Below are positions 12,245 through 22,786 of a stretch of 60,000 nucleotides of DNA, piece after piece. Numbering within the stretch: position 1 is the stretch's first letter; each line of letters opens with the position of its first letter. This DNA comes from Cryptomeria japonica. Taxonomy: Eukaryota > Streptophyta > Pinopsida > Cupressales > Cupressaceae. The position numbers and the translations under genes are program-made. Location: NCBI RefSeq assembly GCF_030272615.1, contig NC_081414.1, forward strand, positions 816,272,396 to 816,332,395, read 5' to 3'. The notes under the pieces are model-generated. The model was not told where the DNA came from. It made no database searches and saw only the letters and a list, made by a program, of their open reading frames with translations.

Positions 12245-12259
12245 TTTTGCCCCTCTTTG
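12245..12259 (-). other. polypurine tract of E2
   Basis: Directly adjoining the 3' LTR, the minus strand reads AAAGAGGGGCAAAA then TGTAGACACC. A purine run abutting the LTR is the primer for plus-strand synthesis and confirms the minus orientation. Confidence 0.85.
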
Positions 12260-12596
12260 AGACAATGCATCTTGTTGCATTGTTTCAAAGAAGATAATAT
12301 GAACTGATACAAAGTTGCCCCAAGATGTGAATGATATGCCCCCTCGAGAGGTTGGATGAAAATGTCTGAAAAGATTATAGACAATCTCTCAATAAGAAAG
12401 AAAGGATAGAAAGGAATGACAAGATAGGATAGAATGACAGAGTCACAAGATAATGAAGACTGACTTGGGCTAGGGTTAGGGCTAAGGATAGGGCAGTCTA
12501 TAAGATAAACCATGAGGGGAATACATCCTCATTGTCATCCACACATCCAAGAGATCAGAGTGCAGAGAGAGAATAGAGCAGTAGCAGTCAACAACG
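12260..12596 (+). promoter_or_regulatory. candidate promoter and 5' UTR of the antisense PMD gene
   Basis: Upstream of the PMD start codon there is a telo-box-like TAGGGTTAGGG (12471-12481) and a TATA-like CTATAAGATAA (about 12498-12508), roughly 95 bases before ATG. Telo-boxes are frequent in plant promoters. This is an arrangement seen in the sequence; promoter function is inferred. Confidence 0.4.
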
Positions 12597-13713
12597 ATGG
12601 CATTGGTGCATAGATTCGATCGCGTTCGCCAATTTCAGAGACCAGCAGATGCAGGAGAGCTGGTAAGTACCACAAAAACCTCCTTGTACTTTGTCGCATT
12701 AAATGTTGTCATAAATGCATGCTAGGTAGTGTAATAAATGTGCTTTTAGGAATATGTCAAACAAGGTCGAAAAATACTTAGGCACGTCTATGTTTGTGTC
12801 AGGCGCATCTGGGCAGTCTGTAAGCGTGTTTATGTCATGAAGGTGCATTTATGTCTTCAAGGCCGAATCAACAGTTCTGTGATGAACATACGCTGCCAAT
12901 TGGATAAGCTATTGAGAGGATACACTCAAGCAGGTCCTCTAGGGAAGACTAGGATAGATCGAGGCACTTTGTGATGAACAATGAGTACCAAGACATAGTA
13001 CTTTGTGATGAACAGTGAGTACTAATATGAGCAGCACTTTGTGATGAACAGGGAGTGCAAATATGAGCAACACTTTGTGATGAACAAGGACTGTTAAAAC
13101 GTAGTACTTTGTGATGAACAGTGAGTACCACTAGGATAAATAACAACACTTTGTGATGAACAGTGAGTGTCGCTAGGATAGATAGCAACACTTTGTGATG
13201 AACAGTGAGTGTCACTTTGACTGACATGATTGATTTGCTTGACTGCAGGAGTATCTACCCATGTTGGAGTCACGAGAGAGATTCCCATCGACTTAGAGGT
13301 TATGACCAGAGTTGACATTTGAGGACAGGGCTGCCATTGAGGTTATGGGTCTGCAGTTTATTATGTATGTGCCTGAGTTTCGGGCGAACATGGGATTGCT
13401 GACTGCACTGGCTGAGAGATGGCACTCAGAGACTTGTACTTTCCATTTGCTGATGGGTGAGATGACAGTCACCTTAGAGGATGTTTACAAGATTATGAGG
13501 ATATCGATCGATGGGGAGCTGATACCCTATGATCGAGACGGAGATAGGGAGGCCCTGAGACGAGTGTTTCAGGATCCAGGACTGGAGATGAGAGCTGGAC
13601 ATGTGGCCTGGGACACGATGACACAGACTGGATTAGCATTACCAACAGTGTTAGGAGGAGTGATCAGTGGGTTCCTATGTATCAGTTTTGTACCATTTTG
13701 TATGATGATGTAG
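12597..13713 (+). pseudogene. antisense plant mobile domain (PMD) gene in E2, two exons, broken
   Basis: Exon 1 (12597-12662) starts MALVHRFDRVRQFQ and ends GAG CTG before GTAAGT. The acceptor is TTGACTGCAG at 13239-13248. Exon 2 from 13249 continues in phase 0, EYLPMLESRERFPST. In-frame stops follow at 13294 and 13303, then an open frame to 13713: LLTALAERWHSETCTFHL and GEMTVTLEDVYKIMRISI match the core of the PMD (aminotransferase-like plant mobile domain, PF10536). The C-terminal half of the domain is missing. The gene runs opposite to gag-pol, between pol and the 3' LTR, where Tat elements such as Grande carry extra ORFs. PMD occurs in host proteins of the MAIN/MAIL type and in plant transposons; its role in an element is unknown. 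Confidence 0.75.
12967..13204. repeat. minisatellite in the PMD intron
   Basis: The core CTTTGTGATGAACA starts at 12967, 13001, 13037, 13073, 13107, 13149 and 13191, seven copies spaced 34-42 bp. A diverged copy lies near 12880. Each unit (CACTTTGTGATGAACAGTG) has short complementary ends CACT/AGTG. It lies wholly between the proposed donor and acceptor sites. Confidence 0.85.
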
Positions 13714-15403
13714 ACACCTTCGGGTGATTGTAGCCATATGATTTTGACATCATTGTATCATGACACTTTTGATTATATATATATATATATGAGATTATTC
13801 ATCTTTGTGGCAGCTATATGCATGTGTACCTATGTGATGAGATGTTTCATGATGTATGTTTCTATGTGATGGTTATGATATGGATGCAAATATGTACATG
13901 ATGACATGCAATATTTTTGTTCTTTTATGTTTTTATATGTTATGCCAATGCAAATGTGAATGTATGAAATGCCAATGAATATGATAATGCAAATGATTAT
14001 TTACATGATGAGAATGTAAGATTGCTAAACATGTGTTGTGTTCAGGATGTGATGCAATTGTGATGTCTATATGTATGTATGAAATGCTTAATATGTGTTA
14101 ATGCAGGTGCAACTACATGAAATGCAAATTTTTTTTGGCGTGTCATTATACTCAGTCATGTGATAGCAGGCTACACGGACTCAAGAAGGATCATGGAAGT
14201 CAATCAAGAAAGGGGGATCAAAGATAGAAGATATGAAAGTGAAAGAGATTCTTCTGCGTTATCATCATTGAGCTTTATTATGGCAAGTAGGTTATGACAA
14301 TCGAGGCATATGTTCGACCTAGAAAGTCATTGTACCTGTTTGCATGGAGATAAGACAGTCACAAACAAGGAATGCCCCAGTTCATACTAGACTCATAGTG
14401 TCCTCATATCCTTGGACAAGTCATAGCATTACTAAGAGACAATCCACAGATAGCAAAAGAAAATAGGTGACGATACCCCATCCTCGCTTTTCTAGTCAAA
14501 GACATCCTAGAGATAAAATCTCTAGTCAGAGACATCCTGGAAAAGCTAAAAGACATGTCACCAAAAGATAAAATCAAAAGAAAACCAAGACTCGACACCA
14601 ACATCCACTGTAGTCCTCAAGTTTAGTGTCTCTTGTCACTTGTATAAGTCTTATTTGATTGTGGTCACAATGTTTACTTTCACAAAAAGGATAGATAGCA
14701 CTGAACCATAATGTTGTCTGAGTCTGTTGAAAGATTTGATTTGTTGAAGCCCATTGTTACTGCTATGTCTCATCTGAAACTAACTGAATCCATGAAACTG
14801 ATACTTTATTGCGAAGAAGATGGAACTTTATTGCGGATTGGCGATGCAAATGTTGCTTTATTGTGGATTGTACGCAGATAGACTGAAGAAAACTGGAAGA
14901 AACTGTACTCCTCGAAACATGTGATGTTCTTAGTTCCACACCTATTACTAGACGTAGGATTTGCCTTAGCCATAGATAGGAGCTAATTTATTATGGATGG
15001 AAATGGGCAAAAAGGAATATTTTTGTTATGGATGGCTAACCAATCTTAGGTAGATCAATAACAAGTCATGATGGGAATGGGTAAGTTTATTATGAATGAA
15101 TAGGCCGTGAGTGTGTGCAAAGTGAAGGATGAAATGGAATCCTGAAGGAGGGAGGAGAAATGTCTCTACACATGGCACCGGTGACCCAGTTTTCACCATG
15201 GTACTTTTCCAGGGCGCCACTGTAGTGGTTTTCACCGTTGGACGAAGTGTTTTTTTTGTTTTTCAAAATTTTTTTTTTTTGTGTCACAAGGCACCTGTTT
15301 GCCAGGTTTTCACCAAGTAACGATTTTTTATGTTTTTATGATTTTTTTGTATTTTTTATTTTTTGAAATTTTTTGTATTTTTAAATTAGGATACTCTGAA
15401 GAG
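13714..15403. other. E2 3' non-coding region
   Basis: There is no coding domain. It includes a (TA)n tract at 13774-13790 followed by ATG/TGATG-rich low-complexity sequence resembling 150-1250 of E1. The segment 15170-15250 resembles 2470-2560 of E1. Confidence 0.6.
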
Positions 15404-16009
15404 CTATGTGTAAAACCTGTGAAGGTGCACGTTGTTGATAGGATCCTCCAAAGATTCACCCTCTATGGTTGAGAGTTGATATGCACTAGATCCATATGCT
15501 GTTGTGATGATGTAAGGACCAAGCCAGTTTGGTTCAAACTTGCCCTTCTTCTCTCTGTCCTGCTGATTTTTAGAACTTTCCTTGAGAACTAAGTCACCCA
15601 CCTCAAGTGTATGAGGTTTAACCTTATGATTGTAGCTGCATTGTTGCTTGATTGAATTATGTGTAGCTCGAGTGACTGTTTTCCTTGGTAAAGGAACTGA
15701 GATAGAATTACTAGTGTGTGGACTACACAGGCTCGTATGCGTGTCACCTGAAGAAGTTTGGGCATCCTTGATAACAAAATCCTTTGAGGAAGCTCCATTA
15801 AAGGTCCATGATGTATCGCCAGAAGGGAAATGATGTGCAGAACAAGTGGATGAGTGATGAAGGCTTATGATTGCGAAAAGAAGTGAAAGTAGGATAGCAT
15901 GATGGAGACTTAGGATCAACAAGTATTCTTTATTACTTGAAATTGTAGAACTTTTGCCCCCAGTTATTTTGATATTAGGAGAGATCGACTCTTGCTCTTT
16001 TTGCTTCAT
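15404..16009 (-). pseudogene. pol: E2 fused ORF: unknown N-part plus integrase C-terminal GPY module
   Basis: The last ~80 codons (KVKPHTLEVGDLVLKESS, NWLGPYIITTAYGSSAYQL, DPINNVHLHRFYT) match the E1 integrase tail. The first ~125 codons do not match integrase. They include a hydrophobic stretch, EYLLILSLHHAILLSLL, that could be a membrane-like segment. The RT, RNase H and integrase core found in E1 between these points are absent, so this is a deletion junction. I regard it as a relic rather than a new gene, though the frame is open for 201 codons. Confidence 0.65.
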
Positions 16010-16161
16010 AGGATTTTTATCCTTGGCTTTGATTTTTGCAGAGTCTACTAGCTTTTGATTTTGATTTGAACTAAAGGACTTCTCTTTATTTTTGACTTTT
16101 AGATTTTTCTTTTCAAAGCTTGATTTTTCATCCCCACTTAGTAAGGGCTTTTGTGATTTTT

Positions 16162-17643
16162 TTAATCCAAGTATGGGAGAGGAGTGGAAATGGAATGAAT
16201 GGATGAAATGGTAAAGCTATGTGAGTTCTCAAGAGGGCTGGTGATACGCTCAATAGATTCTTCGTTGGAACCACTCTTAGGATTATTGATATCAAGAGTT
16301 GCTTGCACCACTAGAGGAGATTTACATTTAGACTTAGTAGCCACAACACTAGGTGGTTCACACCCAATTCCTTGGCATTGCAAATTGTTTGTAGATTTTT
16401 CATGTTGATTGAATACCTTGGGAGATAGTGGGAGTTGATCAACATGAAAGATATACTCACCACATCCCAAGTCTTTAATCTTGAATTTTTCTTTGAGCTC
16501 TTCTTGTTTGGATGTCAAAGATTTCAAGGATTCTGGATCCACATATGTCGAGGATGGAACAACTTCTTGATTGACTAGGATTGTTATTTCTAATCTTGAC
16601 TGTAGATTGTTGCAATATATGAACGGATTTGGATCACCTTTGATGGTCACTTCAACTCCATTGGGTGGGAACTTGATACATTGATGATATTTAGATGGAA
16701 CTGCACTCATCTCATGAATCCATGGATGTCCTAGCAATATGTTGTATGTGAGCTCTAGATCAAGGACTTGACAAACCACATCTTTTGTAACTGGCCCAAC
16801 TCTAAGAGGTAAGGTGATTGTGCCCTTGGATGAACATTCTTCATCATCATATGCCTTGATGGTAATTGCATGTGTAGAATTCACATCCCTTACAGAATAT
16901 CTCAATTGCTTAATAGTGTTCAATGTACAAATGTTTAGACCTGCTCCTCCATCTATCAGGACTTGTTTTATTTGATGTTTATGTAGGAAGGCTTCAATGT
17001 GTAAAGGTGCATTATGTGGTTGGCTTATAGAGGTGTCATCAGCTTCTGTAAATGTAAGGGAGTGTGGAATGGAAAGGTATCTCACCATGGCTTGAAACTG
17101 GTCCACGTTCAGATTAGCAGGGATAGGAGTGTCTCTCAAGATTTTGTCAAGAATGGCTTTATGTGCAGGAGATATGCATAAAAGCTCAAGGATGGAGATG
17201 AGCGCGGGTGTCTTTCCTAACTGTTCTACAAGGTCATACTTAGGCTTGGTTGATGAGGAAGCAGTGTTTTTAGCTGGAGCACCTTGCAAAGTGAATTTAC
17301 CTCGATGAGTTGTAACATTACATTTAGAGGTAGGTTCGGAAGAAGATCCAATGCCTTTTAGGACAATCTTGGGTCTTTGGGTAGAATTGTCAAGTGTTTT
17401 GTCCTTGATGATAATGGTAGAGACATAATTGTCCATCGAAATGTGATTGATAGTTGAATCATAGTTATAGGATGCTCTGGTATAGTTGGTTTGGTCATCT
17501 GTGGCTTTAGAATTTCCCTTGTCATGCTTTGGGAATGGTTCCTTAAACATCTCATGTTCTTGATTGGATGAGCATCCTTCAATCTCAATGTCACCTCTAT
17601 CAATGAGATCTTGTATGATGTTCTTCAGTCGATGGCAATTTCC
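16162..17643 (-). pseudogene. pol: E2 protease and Gag C-terminal part
   Basis: The 462-codon frame contains QVLIDGGAGLNICTLNTIK (protease active-site region, here D-G-G-A), LLGHPWIHEMSAVPSKYHQC and ALISILELLCISPAHKAIL, each homologous to E1. About 17640-17560 is the remainder of the zinc knuckle, HKIGNCHRLK and IQDLIDRGDIEIEG, shifted out of the gag frame. After protease there is a Ser/Pro-rich spacer, but no G-patch and no RT. Confidence 0.8.
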
Positions 17644-19517
17644 TATTTTATGTCCCTTTTATGAAATTCACAATACTCATCATCATTCCACCAATTTGGT
17701 TTAACCTTTGGCTCATATGGAGGTAGATCTGGGATTGTGATTATCTTGTTTGCCACTAGCTTTTTGAAAATTGACTCAAGTGGTTCTCCTAATGGGGTGT
17801 ACTTCCTTCGTGATCTGGAAGTTGTTTGAGTATTCACTTGATTCTTTGTAGAGCTTGATCCAGAAAAAATGATTATGGGTCGTACTGTATTGGCATCCAC
17901 AACACCATCATTGACTGTGTTCTTGTTTTTGTTCCAAAATCTTGGCTTGTCTTTTCCTTTAAAGTCATCTTTGTTTTCCTTGAATATCTTAATGACTCCT
18001 TGTTCAATTAGGACCTTCTCTATTGCTAAGCCTTTTTCAATGACATCCCTGAAGGTGGACAAACAAGCTTTTCTTAAGTCATAACCAATGTCTTTGTTAA
18101 CATTTTGGGTGAACATCTCTACCATTTGTTTTTGTGGAATTTCACAAGAGCATCTGTTGGCTAGATTTCTCCATCTTTGTAAAAATGATGAAAAATATTC
18201 TCCATCCTTTTGCTTGGTGTTGCACAAAGTAGTGACTAATATGTCTGTCTCCATGTTGTAGGAGAAATGTTGGATAAATGCCTCTGCTAAGTCACCCCAT
18301 GACTTAATTCCAGGTGGGAGTTGAGAGAACCATTCCATAGCTTGATCACCTAAACTTTGTGGGAATAATCTCATCAACTATGTCTCTTCTGTTGCTACCT
18401 CAATGCAAGTTGTGAAAAACTGTCTTATGTGTGCCTTAGGATCCCCTTTTCCTCTATACTTATCAAACTTAGGTGTCACAAAGTGTGTAGGAAAAGGAGG
18501 CATTGGAATGCTCTTGTCAAATGGATAGGGACATATGTCTCTCATTGTGTAAGTTGGCTTCGGTGTATTTATGTCCTCCATTTTCTTTTGTAAGTCTCTG
18601 ATTTGTTGCTCCAAATTGTTCTTTGGTGGAGACCGACTTCTTGGACCATACCCCATGCTTGAGGCACCAATTGGAGGAGAAGCATGTTGGATATATGGAT
18701 GATATTGATCATACACATGTTCATATTGAGGAGGTCTATAATGATGTTGCGTATATGGACCACTTGATATAGAGTCATGATGAGGAATGGAATATCTGCT
18801 TTGTCCATGTATACCATACTCTATAGGCATGTCATGAGTTTGTTCTAATGTGTTGCCCCCAAATTTGACGTGGGGTTTCCTTGTGTCCAAATTTTGAACA
18901 TGTCTTTGAATATCCAATTGCTTTGGTGGTTGATCCTTAGAATTGGTATGTGATTGAGCATATTTCTCTACATAAGACTTCCATAATAGTTTGCGAAGGT
19001 GAGTATCATATGCTTGACCATGTGTGTATGGGACCTCTGGTTTTTGAAACAAAGATGATGGTGATTCAGGTACAAGATGTGGTCCTCTATTGCCTCCACT
19101 ATTAGGCCTCCTTTGATCCATATTGAGGTGAGGTTGTTGCAAAGGTTGATTTTCCATTATTTGAGACATTTCAAAATCATGAGGGATCTTGGCTCCACTA
19201 TGTGCCATCACTTGTAAGAAATATTGTCTATCTCTCTTCATTATTTCCTCAACCAATCTATTGAAACGGGGATCCATAATGGTGTCTTCCACTTCTGCTA
19301 AATGTATGGAAAAGTTGTCCATATTGTGTGTATCATTGTTGTTTATAGTGTCCATGTTCTCAACATTTGGAATGTTTCTATAAGCATCCATGTCAGGTAA
19401 TGTAGTATGTTCAAAATTGAAAAAGATATCATTATCATACTCATAAGAACTCATGTTTGCGGACTCTTGAGCCTCTTTAGTTTCTCTCCTAGATTTTTGG
19501 GAACGAGTTTCAACCAT
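17643..19517 (-). pseudogene. gag: E2 Gag
   Basis: It starts MVETRSQKSRRETKEAQESA. A long N-terminal part rich in His, Gln, Pro and Tyr (about residues 60-300) is followed by the Gag core: PFPTHFVTPKFDKYRGKGDP, ATEE, then a single TAG stop (18378), then LMRLFPQSLGDQAMEWFSQL, FSYNMETDILV and FLQRWRNLANRC. It ends at the start of the knuckle, YCEFHKRD, where a frameshift occurs. Only one stop interrupts about 620 codons, so gag has been kept better than pol. Confidence 0.88.
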
Positions 19518-21009
19518 GAACTAGGTATTGACCAAGATGTGTGAGACTAGATAAGTATGTATGTAGTAGAGTAGGTGTGGCTTCCAAAGAGATGATAGTT
19601 TCTCTTGATGAGGTAAGTTGACCTTGACTCTAAGTAAGACCAAATGAGACCCAAAGGTGATAGACCTTGATGAGGGACCACTTAGCAAAATGTTGTTGTA
19701 TGTAGTGTGTTGACAAAGTATGATGAGGACAAGCAAGTGACCTTTTGACTCAAGTTTAGACAAATGTGAATGTAATGTAAGGTGTAAAGCAATGATGGAC
19801 TTTGTGAGACCCAAAGATAGGTTGAATGTTAGATGAAAACCTGAAGAGATAGCTTAGGAAGCTCAAGAATTCTGAAACTGATTGCTCTTGTTTGTTGGAC
19901 TGTAAATTTTTTCAATTTGTGAAGTTGTTGTTGTGACTAAATCTGAATTTTTGACTGTTTTTAATGCAAGAGGACACAATGTTGATGAGGACTCAATGTT
20001 TGCAAGTGTCTAGACTCAAAATGACTCAAAGAAAAGTGTGTTGTTTGATGTAAGAATGTTTTGCATACACTTGAAGACACAAAAGACACAATGTTTTGTT
20101 GTTTGGTCTTGAATGTTTGATTGTTCAAAATAAGTCAAGCACAATTCTTATGGCTGGCCAAGACAATAGTTGTTGATCCCACATGGAGTTTCCCCCGAGG
20201 CTACGCTATTTAGGGCGAATACTTAGATGCTTGACTCCACTGGCTCCACCCTCGGCACTCACTTCTCGGGGCAGCCAAGCATCAGTCCCCATGAAAACTC
20301 CTCGTGGCGAACTTTGTATCTCTACTAAGAACCGTATGTGTGTGGGCCGCTACCAGAGGTCCAACCTCCTGCCCCAACAACTAGAAGGATTTTGGCTTCT
20401 AAAATAAAAAGGTGCTAGTAAGGGCATCCGCTCATGTGGCCATACATGCAACACTTTCAGCTCTGTAAATACAAAAGGTTCCCAGTCGGTAGGGGTTACG
20501 CCCTACAAATGATCAAATAAATTTGATCAAACGGGTTTATGGGGAGACATAGTGTCGGTATGAACTAATCAACACACGTTATCCATAGTTTTCACCATGA
20601 ATACAGTTATTTATAGTGGTTTGGAAGAAGATGGTTTTTCTTTTGCTACTGCTTGGGTCATTCTCTCCTCACTAGTAGTCCTAATGACCACACGAGGAGA
20701 CAGACCCTCTAAAGATGAAACAAAAAGAGCCTATTGCTCAAGACACAAAAAATAATGGTTCAATTTTAGTGCACCAATTGAAGTATTTGCTAGTCTATGA
20801 GAACAAGGCACACAATAAAGATCAAAAACCCTTGCCAAGGTCCTACAACAAAGATTTGTTAGTAGTTTGGATTGTTTCAAATGACCACCCCTTCCCGCAA
20901 GCACACAAGTTAGGTAAATTTTAGATCCAAAAGACTTTGTGAAATAGGGGCCTTCAACAATGCATTTTGTTGACCAATTCAAATATCTAATTCATCATAA
21001 AAAAAGACC

Positions 21010-21890
21010 ACCTGTAAAATTTTAAGAGATTTCCAGAAATGTAAGAAAATCCAAAAAATTTGCTAATTTGCTCCAAAAATTAATTTTTTATGAACAATCA
21101 TAAAAAATTCATATAAAATGCAAAATTGATCTAAAAAATCTGAAATTTTTATTGGAGAGTCTTGATAGTCTTCCAAACCTTTATAAGAACATTTCTGCAA
21201 CAAATCCAAGCAGTTTGTGAGATATGAGTAAAATAATGCAAAACCCTAATTTTCAAAGATCTGATTTTTGAGGAATGGTTTTGCATCAAATTTAAAATCA
21301 CAAACAGAAAATCCTATGTATAATTCTGAGAGATTTCCAAAAATGTAAGAAAATCTAAAATATTTGCTAATTTGCTCTCAAAATTAATTTTTTATGAAAA
21401 CTCATAAAAAATTCATATAAAATTAACCTTTGATCCCAAAAATCTAAAATTTTTAGTGAACACTTATGTTAATTTTCTTGACCTGCACAAAAAATTTGCA
21501 GCCAAAATTCAAATCCGTTTGTGAGATCTAATCAAAATAAGGAAAAACCCTAATTTTTAAAGATCCAATTTTTTAGGAAATATTTTGCATCAAAATTAAA
21601 ATAAAAAATAATAGATCCTCTGTATAATTATGAGAGATTTCAAAAAATGTAAGAAAATCCAAAAAATTCTCTCATTTGCTCTCAAAATTTATTTTTTAAT
21701 GAAAATTCATAAAAAATTCATAGAAAATTAAAATATGCTCCAATAGATCTGAATGTTTTTTTGAGAGCTCCTGATATTGTCTTCAACCTGCAAAAAAAAT
21801 TTGGTGCAAAATTTCCAATCCGTTTGTGAGATATGATCAAATCTCTCCAAGATCTTGATTTTGTGTCCAAAACCCTAGCTGCACAAGGTT
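21010..21890. repeat. three tandem ~304-bp units in E2 leader
   Basis: The landmark GAGATTTC followed by an AAATGTAAGAAAATC-type string begins at 21026, 21330 and 21634, giving an exact 304-bp spacing twice. Later landmarks (AATTCATA, GTTTGTGAGAT, CCCTAATTTT) recur with the same spacing. The third unit is truncated before the PBS. Confidence 0.85.
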
Positions 21891-21968
21891 ATTCTCCAAA
21901 TTGTTTTACAAAACAATAATATAGAGTTAGAAAAATCTACAAAAAACACAGATCTAACAAAAATCCAT

Positions 21969-21986
21969 GTCCCACGGGGCGTGCCA
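21969..21986 (-). other. primer-binding site of E2
   Basis: Three bases from the 5' LTR the minus strand reads TGGCACGCCCCGTGGGAC. Its complement ends in CCA as a tRNA does. I cannot assign the tRNA. It clearly differs from the tRNA-Trp site of E1. Confidence 0.65.
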
Positions 21987-21989
21987 AAA

Positions 21990-22781
21990 TGTATATGGTG
22001 AAAATGGAAACAACAATATTGAAAGGCTAAATGAATTCAACCACAAAACCCTAGCCTAACAACAACAAAGATCCACCATAACATATGAAGATTGCCTAAG
22101 ACAATGCAAATCAAATGAAATCACAAATATTATACCATCATATGTCCAATAGGATTTAAATTTCCATTCTTCCTATCTCCATTGATCTTGCTTGATATAT
22201 TTGCTCTTAGATTTTATGTGCACAAGAGCTCAACAAAGAACGAAAATGTGGTTGCAAGTAGGCTTGATTGCATATGCAAGTTCAAATGCTAGAAGATTTT
22301 ATTAGAATGCATAGTGAGTTAGTTAATGTTTGATAATGAAGGAAGCATCTCCTTATATAGAAGACACTATATGAAATGGAGGGATAAGATTGAGAGGTGT
22401 AAAAGATAAATGGTCGACTATGATTAGAGGGTAGGTAGAGGAAATAATAAAACAATGAGAAGGTAGGTAGTGTAGGAATCAAGAGATGAATGACATGTGT
22501 CATAAGTAGAAAAGGTTAATGAATTAATTAAATAAATAAAGATTTATTTAATTAATAGAAGAAGTGGGATCAATTAAATAAATAAGATATTTATTTAATC
22601 TAGGAAAAGGATAATTTAAATAAATAAATGAATTTATTTAAATGAGAAATAAGGCTAGAAGAGGATAAATGAATTAATTAAACAAATAATGATTTATTTA
22701 ATTAATAGAAGAATTAGACTAAAGTAATTAAACAAATAAATATATTTATTTAATTAGACAAGACAATTTTAGGTGTCTACA
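21990..22781 (-). repeat. E2 5' LTR
   Basis: Near-identical to 11457-12244 with the same TG/CA ends. It is followed by the duplicated ACTAC target (22782-22786). TATA box at 22351-22360 on the minus strand. Confidence 0.93.
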
Positions 22782-22786
22782 ACTAC
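22782..22786. repeat. target-site duplication of E2, right copy
   Basis: ACTAC, identical to 11452-11456. Confidence 0.92.

Larger units (their letters stand above)
19518..21989. other. E2 leader (5' untranslated region)
   Basis: A 2.5-kb non-coding stretch between 5' LTR and gag. It includes a conspicuously GC-richer block at about 20180-20510, a perfect 9-bp inverted repeat TGATCAAAT/ATTTGATCA (20510-20529) and the triplicated 304-bp unit (21010-21890). Long leaders are usual in Tat elements. Confidence 0.7.
11457..22781 (-). mobile_element. E2: non-autonomous Tat-type Ty3/Gypsy element nested in E1
   Basis: E2 is bounded by two LTRs in direct orientation (11457-12244 and 21990-22781) and a perfect ACTAC duplication, so the insertion is structurally complete. 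Minus-strand order is 5' LTR, PBS, long leader with a triplicated 304-bp unit, gag, protease, a large deletion, the integrase tail, then a long 3' region carrying an antisense PMD gene, PPT and 3' LTR. RT, RNase H and the integrase core are absent, so any mobility needed enzymes in trans. By eye the LTRs differ at about 30 positions over about 790 bp, mostly transitions. Confidence 0.92.

Noticed and set aside
12469-12485. Telomere-like TAGGGTTAGGG
   Set aside because: Only one and a half units; better read as a telo-box-like promoter motif than telomeric DNA.
12967-13204. CRISPR-like array of short repeats
   Set aside because: Repeats are imperfect, spacing varies 34-42 bp, spacers resemble each other, and the context is a plant retroelement without cas genes.
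13709-13722. TGTAGACACC on the plus strand, identical to the E2 LTR start
   Set aside because: Following sequence does not match the LTR; no partner or PPT. Probably coincidence.
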